From NCBI GenBank assembly GCA_015039365.1, contig WION01000698.1:1-23951 (forward strand): DNA of 23,951 nt, in the 5' to 3' direction. Numbering within the stretch: the first letter of the stretch is position 1; each line of letters begins with the position of its first letter. Positions 17,960 through 23,951 of this stretch are shown in pieces. The stretch is from Amanita rubescens (lineage: Eukaryota > Basidiomycota > Agaricomycetes > Agaricales > Amanitaceae). Under the pieces are notes generated by a model. That model worked only from the letters and a program-made list of their open reading frames with translations. It was not told the DNA's origin and ran no database searches. A program made the position numbers and the translations under genes.

Positions 17960-19371
17960 CTAATATGCTTCGCTATCTGCCGCATCGATATCGAGCCCAT
18001 AATTCCACCATCGGTCGTCAACCACTTCCGATGAGTATGTCAAAGACACGCCAAGTTCTTCCAGCTGCTCCCGCTCATCCGCCTCCCACAGCGAAACATC
18101 CCCATTACATTCCAACTCCTTTGCGCCGCTCGCTCGAAAGGCCTCCACCACCGTAGATGCATGCAATGCCCTAAGGTTGCAGTTCGACTTGAAAACAAGC
18201 CTCTTGAGCGGTAGACTTGGTTCACGTGCAAACTTCTCCAGTAACTTGTCATTGAAACCACTCCGCACCACGGCACCGAATATCCCATGCAACGCAATGC
18301 ACTCCAGCATTGGAAATGGCGGCCCCCTGTCATCCTCTCCAAACATAATCCAATCCCACACATCTTGTGATAAACACGCCCGCGTGACTGCAAACCGGCG
18401 TACGCTCCGACACCGAGATGAAAAGAGCCTCAATGCGTTGCGCACCATTGTTGTATTCTGATCGGTCCATTCGTAGTCAAGCCGATCGCTTTCAATTTCC
18501 GGCTCACGCGAGCCATCTAGATGACCATAGGCGCCGTGATACACCCAATCAAATCGCACGCAGTCCCAGGAACCGATACTGCCAGATGCTTCAACATAGG
18601 CAATTGAATATCCAACGAAATCTCCGATCCAGGCCGTCCCTTGACCAAGCCCGAAGCCGTAGGTGGTGTCATATTATGCGAGTTCCACCAAAGGCGGTGC
18701 TTTATCCATAACGACTCCAGTTGGGGCGTACAATTGAGAAGCGCCGCGATAAGTGCAGGATGGGCAATTTTTTCCTCGATTGATCCATCGAGAACGAGCG
18801 CGCTCAAGTGGGAAAAGGATGCAGAGAGGAGTAATATCGGTACGCAGTCGTAGAAGCTGTTCATGTGGAGCTTTTGCAAATTGGGAAATGTGTTAGTGGC
18901 GTCTGCGAGTACCATATCCAGTCGTGGCCATTTGGGTTCCAACAAGTAATCCGACTCGTTCTGTGACAAGATAGAAAGCACCTGGAGCGCTTGGAACGCC
19001 CCCACGTTCGGAAAGACATCATAGACAACACCGCCCGCCAAGAAGGCAGTATCGGCGATGAGGGCGAATTCGCGAATTTGAGCATTGTACTCTGCCAACA
19101 GCTTGCACAGCGCTAAAACTTCCCGCGTGCGTTCTGTAACGAATCCTATGCGCACCGTAAGCATTGCGCCCTTTGTACGCAAGATACGGGCTCGAAGGAA
19201 ATCGGGTCCATCAATGTTGAACTGGCGAGGACGGAGAATCACAGTTGTCCAAAGCGATGGGATAGAATGTAAGACTGCAGTAAATTTTTTGCAAGTTTCT
19301 GAAATGGCTGGATTGTCGCATTGGCACACGATTTCGGCCAGGACCTCAATGGGAAGGTCGAAGATGATCAT
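17960..19371 (-). pseudogene. F-box protein gene with one frameshift
   Basis: Frame 1 runs from the ATG at 19371 and opens with an F-box (FDLPIEVLAEIVCQCDNP to SLWTTVIL, about residues 4-47). Leucine-rich segments follow in the style of mushroom F-box/LRR-like proteins. It ends at a TAG (18517-18519) after LAVSVPGTACDLIGCITAP. Frame 2 takes over at once with HLDGSREPEIESDRLDYEW and continues to a stop at 17960 (YGLDIDAADSEAY). No intron of acceptable size fits the switch, so a one- or two-base indel between about 18515 and 18535 is the simplest reading; assembly error is the alternative. Joined length would be about 470 aa, usual for this family. F-box proteins recruit substrates to SCF ubiquitin ligases; the target is unknown. 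Confidence 0.75.
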
Positions 19372-20619
19372 GCTGTGAGATTACGTAATGGGCGTTCTAT
19401 GCACACTGCATATTTGAACAAAGGAAAAACAAGGAAGTGGCACACATCACTTGTTTAACTTTGCCGGAGTACCTCGCAGGTAGCGATTCTCGGTAAACTA
19501 AGCAGCCAGGGTATATGTTTCATTGACCTTCCATGACTGGCCTATGGCGAAATTTTACAACTCCAATCCAGCCCTGGAAGGCGTCGCTGGCTGACCGACA
19601 GAAGATTGAATCTTTTACTGGCATCTGCATTAGGTCGTGCAAACGTGATCCACACTTTTACAGCATCACCGACACCCATAAAGCTGGAGAAATGAGGCAA
19701 CAAGAAACGGACACTGCGCCGAGAACATACGTCGCACAACATCTTGGCTCAAACAGGTTGAATGCAGGAAATGTAATGCGGTGCAGAGTGTGTTCGCAAC
19801 AACGATCAAGCCGGAATGACGCTGTTTGTTTGATCATTGATCGTAACTTCAGCCATGCAGGCTGATGCCCCATGTGCCCGTTCCGGAGTAAGTCGTGCTA
19901 TGCAGACTTCACGACTTTATTTATAGCGTTTTACTTGTCATAGACACCCGGCATTCAACTACAACCCCACAAAGCTCTGCAAGTATGCTCCATAAATGTT
20001 TCATTATAAGCTTCTAAATGGCTTGTTGGCGGTAAAATTTTCTCAACCCCTCCAGGCCTGGAAGATATATATAGAGTGCCTATGAGGCGGACGCACATGA
20101 CATGCATGCGTGACAGGAAACCGTTCCATCTTGCCACGCGGATTTTGGGTGGCACCATTGCCATAGTATGTCTTCCTTACTATCACGAGGGTTAAGTACT
20201 CGTTTACACCGAAAGATCGCACTTGAAGTATTTGGATTTGGGTGGGACTGCCTAAGGCAAGAGGTGCTGGGAAAATAGCGCGGGGTTATTGTCAGAATGC
20301 CGAGAACATCAGGTACAGATATCGCTTCAAAGGTTGCCCCTTATTCTTCCACACAGTTCTTTTTCCAAGAGTAAAGACGTGAGTCATAGTAAGTCGTGTT
20401 TCGACCTCCAACATAAAGATAGCCGCATGGTGATTGGACAGCATCGTCCGGAGTTGCCTCCGTAGGTGGCGCTCATAGTGTTGTTGAGCATGGCAGCACC
20501 GGCACAGGTTTAGGGCATGACCTCCGATCGCGCACGGTCAGGCGGGTTGTTCGTTCAGCTGGGTCATTCAACTGTGTGAGGAATATAAATCGCTTTGACA
20601 AAGTCATTACGACCTCATC
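19372..20619. other. 1.25-kb spacer between F-box and DUF6534 genes
   Basis: Contains the right copy of the F-box-flanking repeat (19437-19560) and presumably the promoters of both divergent genes. A TATA-like GATATATATAGAG lies near 20064-20076. Frames of 60-110 codons exist on both strands but none shows family motifs or splice-compatible continuation. Confidence 0.5.
19437..19560. repeat. Direct repeat flanking the F-box gene, right copy
   Basis: Shares GTGGCACACATCAC, GTACCTCGCAGGTAGCGATT, CTCGGTAAACTA and TGGCGAAATTTT with the left copy, interrupted by about 20 extra bases after the first block and about 45 before the last. The left copy is correspondingly shorter. Confidence 0.8.
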
Positions 20620-21881
20620 ATGAGCGCCTTAGCAATCTCGTCCAAGCTTGAATCCACATTTGCTGAAGGGTGCGCTTTCACGCCAGTTCCCTCTTGATTG
20701 ACTCTAAATCTCATAAAAGCACACGCAGCCCGAGCTTATCCATTGCAATGGTCAGTACTACACTACCTGTAAACAAACATACCCCTCGACCCCTTTGCAG
20801 GTGATAGGCAATGTGCTCGGCTTCTGCTTATATGGAGTACTGACCCCTCAAATGTGTTGGTGTTCCCCGCCATGACCCGCAGAAACTTTGACCAACTTGT
20901 TCGGGATAGATTTTTATCACATCACCATCTTCAACGATTCAAAGATGATGATATTCGCTGTTTATGCTATCTACCTCACGGAGACGATCTCCACCGGTTT
21001 TCTCGCATACGACCTAACAAATCTGGCAGTCGATCCTCACTATAATCCTTGCTTTGCAGGAATAATAGTTCTGATAGGCGGAGGGCTAGGTACGCTACCA
21101 TCTATTTTCGGATCCCAGTATGCAACTGACATTACCAAAGTGGCGTTACTGACGCAAGCTGTGTATGCATATCGTATATGGATCCTGATGGAAAGAAAAA
21201 GGTTCATACCATTTTGCTTCGTCGCGGTACGCAGGACCTGAACGCACACCTGTTCGATATTTTAACCCGCACGTAGTTTGCTGCGATCGAGGTTATTCTC
21301 ACGGCAGTGTTGATATCATCCCGAATTTCGCTTTTCATCGTCGGAACGGCACGTCTCCTTAGCGTTAAACAATACTCATCGTCTAACATTCCAGCCCATA
21401 GGTATTGTCTGCGTGCTGCCTCTTCGTCGACTTGGTCATTGCAATTCTCATGGTGTGGATTGTAAGTAACGTAGACTGGTGACATTTGATCGAGGTCTCA
21501 CAATCACCTGTAGCTCACCAAGAATAGCATCATATCCAGACGATTACATCGGAGGATAATGCGTTTGTTACACATCCTCGTCGGCGGTAATATCCTTACC
21601 GGTATGTTTGCAAGACCATTTTTTCCTGGAATCTATTTACGACGGTGTGATTAGTCGCATTAAATATTGTTAACCTGGCTGCGTCGTTGCATTCCCTTTA
21701 TCTCGCTCTTTCTTGCGGAATTGTCTTATCGAGGCTCTACGCAAACTCGCTGATGGTTGTTGTGAATGACCGTGATCTCCATTCCAGAGGCCACGAATCT
21801 CCACCCGAAAATAATATTTCGTTTATTATGGGAACGCTCCCGACTCCGGGCAATAGCGTCGGTGATCAAACCACAGGATGA
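20620..21881 (+). CDS. DUF6534 seven-helix membrane protein
   Basis: Nine exons: 20620-20669, 20720-20750, 20801-20855, 20910-21089, 21141-21226, 21277-21339, 21402-21461, 21514-21601 and 21655-21881; 279 aa. Introns are 50-62 bases with GT/AG ends. The chain shows repeated hydrophobic helices: VIGNVLGFCLYGVLTPQMYF, AVYAIYLTETISTGFLAYD, IIVLIGGGLVALLTQAVYAY, FVAFAAIEVILTAVLI and VLSACCLFVDLVIAILMVWI, then the C-terminal DUF6534 part (SRRLHRRIMRLLHILVGGN, SRLYANSLMVVVNDR, from about 176). Intron 6 (21340-21401) has a weak donor (GTCGGA); if it is not an intron, the gene has a one-base frameshift near 21400. The family is large in mushroom genomes and has no established function; it resembles a receptor only in topology. 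Confidence 0.75.
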
Positions 21882-21959
21882 ATTTCGAAATTTGAGCGGT
21901 GCATTTTTTCAGTGGGGGATACGTGGAGGCAAACAGCGAGTGTAACATAGGAGCTGACA

Positions 21960-22157
21960 TGCGCTATGCATCGTATTGATGTACTAACGCCGGAGGGAGG
22001 GGTACACCCATGTCCTCCATTATTCGCTATAAGCGATATTTCATTCGTCCTCTGTATTATATTGATAACGACTTCCCGAGGTATCATTTCCGTGAATACC
22101 CTTCACATTGGAACCCTCCCAAGGGCGAACAACGTGGACTATCAATTCACAGGATGA
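21960..22157 (+). pseudogene. Possible decayed C-terminus of a second DUF6534 copy
   Basis: A frame ending at 22157 closes with IGTLPRANNVDYQFTG and a stop in ACAGGATGA. The intact gene next door closes with MGTLPTPGNSVGDQTTG and a stop in the same ACAGGATGA context. Upstream TSRGIISVN also recalls HSRGHESPPENN of the first copy. Further upstream the match fades. This suggests a partial tandem copy of the 3' end. Confidence 0.4.
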
Positions 22158-23951
22158 AGGAGAAACATAAAAGACTCGTTGACAAATAAAGTTGTGTGTA
22201 TCATGGGGTTGAGTTTGCCCGCCAACGCCGAGATGCCTCGATGACTTGGATGCGCGCTCGGTCGAGAACGGACGAGTGCTTGAGCGCTGCCACAAAGCAT
22301 TATAAAACCAATACCTTCGTTTCACTTCCTTCCACTACGCTGGCCGGCCACGGAAATTGTACAAGCAGGCCAACTCGTGGAAGCCGTAGCTTTGCTCCAT
22401 CGAAGGATCTTGAGTACGTAAAAGATCTCCTGGAGCAGAAGCGACAATATCGTGAGCATGAGTGCGAGAAGCTCGGTGGCAGGTAATGAATCTGACCAGC
22501 CAACATCTCAGAGTCAGTTGCGACAGGTCGAAAAGGGCGAAGGAGAGAAGCGGATGACTCGGTCCTTTGCAATTGCTTGCGGCGTCGGCGATTGCCAAAG
22601 ACACGCCCGCTTCCGTCAGCTTCTACGTCTGACATCAACTAAAGGCCCGCTCCTCGTTGTCTGCGGTCCGGATGCGTTCATGCTGATCAGGACCCACTCG
22701 CTTTGCTGACGCTCGTTTTTCGGAGATGTGTTCGAGACCCACACGGGGGGTTATAGGTCGAAAGGTGTGCTTTCATGTAACAATCTGATCTGGTGGTACA
22801 GGGTTATCCCAAAGAGACATAGTCTCCAAAGTGAGTTTCATGTATCGCTTGATATACAATCAACGTGAAGCCCCTACTAATTCTCAACTCGTGGGCGTCA
22901 CAGATCTACATATCCTAGAGCCTGGTTCGAGGAATTTCCGAACTAATTCGATATCAAAGGGGGTTGACTCAGCGTCTCCCTAGATTTCAAAGTCCCTTTC
23001 CCATCCCTGCCGTACGCTGGGTCAACGATAAGTATCCAACAATACTTAGAGTCGTTCCAGCCCTCCGGATAATTTTCATAGACCAGAGAGAAATTAGGTT
23101 ACACCACCCGTAGACCGCAATCATTGGCCTGTATCGCCGTCTGGAACTTTGAAGGACCCTCGATGCCAATCAAAAATTGCTTGGCGGTTAAGAGCATAAC
23201 CTTTGATCCAACGCACCTTGCAGCACCAAAACTCGTTTTATCAAAGCCACGAATGGACCTACGTTCTCTCTCTCCACTTCTTCCATGCAATTTCTTGGAC
23301 TCTTCTCCTTACTGAGGTTCTTGATCCGATCCTCTCATAGAGGCGCAGTTTGCTGTGACTGTCAGTGGTTTCCCGCGATGACCAATGCTAGTCACCTTTG
23401 TGAGTGGGCAATAGGCGTTGAAATACAGTGACTAATGGAGTGCAGCTCTGTTTTTATTGTTTGGTCAATCCAAACAATGGAATCGGCCGCCAAACTGGAC
23501 GACGGCCTCGTGCGGCCGCAAGCCGCAACGTACAAGGACTTTGACATCGTCGTGATACATTTGGGAAGACTTCATCCAGTGCTTTAATCCAATCCTCCCC
23601 TCCTCCTAATTCCTATATATATGTCCTGCGCAGGTACTTCGATTTGATTTCCGACTCATGATGAATTGATTGGTCTGTCTCGTTACTCGAAAATCACATG
23701 CAGTTGTTTGATCCAATGTGAATGGTTTGGGAAAGATGTCAAGTTTTGCACGCAGGTGATGGTTGTCTACTCGTTCGATATGTAAATTCCAATAGTACAC
23801 GAATTGATAGTATCACCAGTACAGCCAACCCGCCGGGCACGGGTCTACATGTGTCACCCGTACTTCTAGGGGCTGAGTTGAATTTGTATCTAGCTATGTC
23901 AAGACTGGATTTTCGTCGCGAAAGGATGCAGAGTGGGTGGTTGGGCAGTTG
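22158..23951. other. 1.8-kb stretch with no supported gene
   Basis: Frames of 60-112 codons occur on both strands (for example 22196-22486 plus and 22300-22638 minus) but overlap one another and carry no motif I know. A minus-strand run at about 22930-23290 is open apart from one stop. A 9-bp inverted repeat lies at 23456-23478 and a TATA-like CTATATATATG near 23612, which might serve a gene beyond the window edge. Confidence 0.4.
23456..23478. repeat. Perfect 9-bp inverted repeat with 5-base loop
   Basis: ATTGTTTGG, loop TCAAT, CCAAACAAT. Isolated in non-coding sequence; could be an operator-like palindrome or the tip of an old element. Confidence 0.75.

Noticed and set aside
20856..20909. 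Stop codon in the DUF6534 gene near 20873
   Set aside because: It lies inside a 54-base GT/AG intron whose removal gives the expected TPQMYFYHITIF.
22196..22709. Overlapping frames on both strands, including a coiled-coil-like DLEYVKDLLEQKRQYREHE
   Set aside because: Opposite-strand frames of equal length overlap, no splice-compatible continuation was found and no family is recognised.
22715..22760. GTTCGAGACC resembling a tRNA T-loop
   Set aside because: The flanking bases do not form a 5-bp T-stem, and no acceptor stem or D-arm could be drawn.
1..23951. CRISPR arrays, phage or bacterial operons
   Set aside because: Dense spliceosomal introns show a eukaryotic genome, and no regularly spaced repeats are present.

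Overview
The window looks like nuclear DNA of a mushroom-forming basidiomycete (Agaricomycetes). Nearly every gene can be read only by removing introns of about 45-65 bases with GT/AG borders. The gene content also fits: a tetraspanin of the basidiomycete type, a seven-helix DUF6534 protein, a fast-evolving F-box protein, a cluster of GFA/CENP-V-fold proteins, and a DIRS-like tyrosine-recombinase retroelement. All exon borders were worked out by hand from splice signals, phase and remembered family resemblance; no search was run.

Layout. (1) About 1-3300, minus strand: a DIRS-like retroelement with a tyrosine recombinase and a spliced gag-type gene. The reverse transcriptase is missing, so the gag zinc-finger region runs straight into an RNase H-like tail. 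(2) 3664-5851, plus: a ten-exon gene derived from a USP7/Ubp15 deubiquitinase. It keeps the MATH domain and part of the ubiquitin-like region but has lost the whole peptidase domain, and its spliced frame is still open (577 aa). (3) 5867-7275, minus: a broken FAD-linked (PCMH-type) secreted oxidase that meets gene 2 tail to tail; both are cut short at their 3' ends. (4) 8061-9327, minus: a tetraspanin. (5) 9750-14891, minus: five GFA-domain genes; four of them are two copies of a two-gene unit of about 2.2 kb. (6) 15499-17402: a divergent pair of core ribosomal genes, RPS6 (minus) and RPS13 (plus), sharing a 339-base promoter region. (7) 17960-19371, minus: an F-box gene with one frameshift, flanked by a degenerate direct repeat. 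(8) 20620-21881, plus: a nine-exon DUF6534 membrane protein. (9) 21882-23951: no gene I can support.

The ribosomal pair and probably the tetraspanin are ordinary conserved genes. The rest is accessory in character: duplicated, truncated, shuffled or decaying. The main candidates for something new are the peptidase-less USP7-like gene, which could bind USP7/Ubp15 clients without cleaving ubiquitin, and the local GFA expansion. The genes do not form one pathway.
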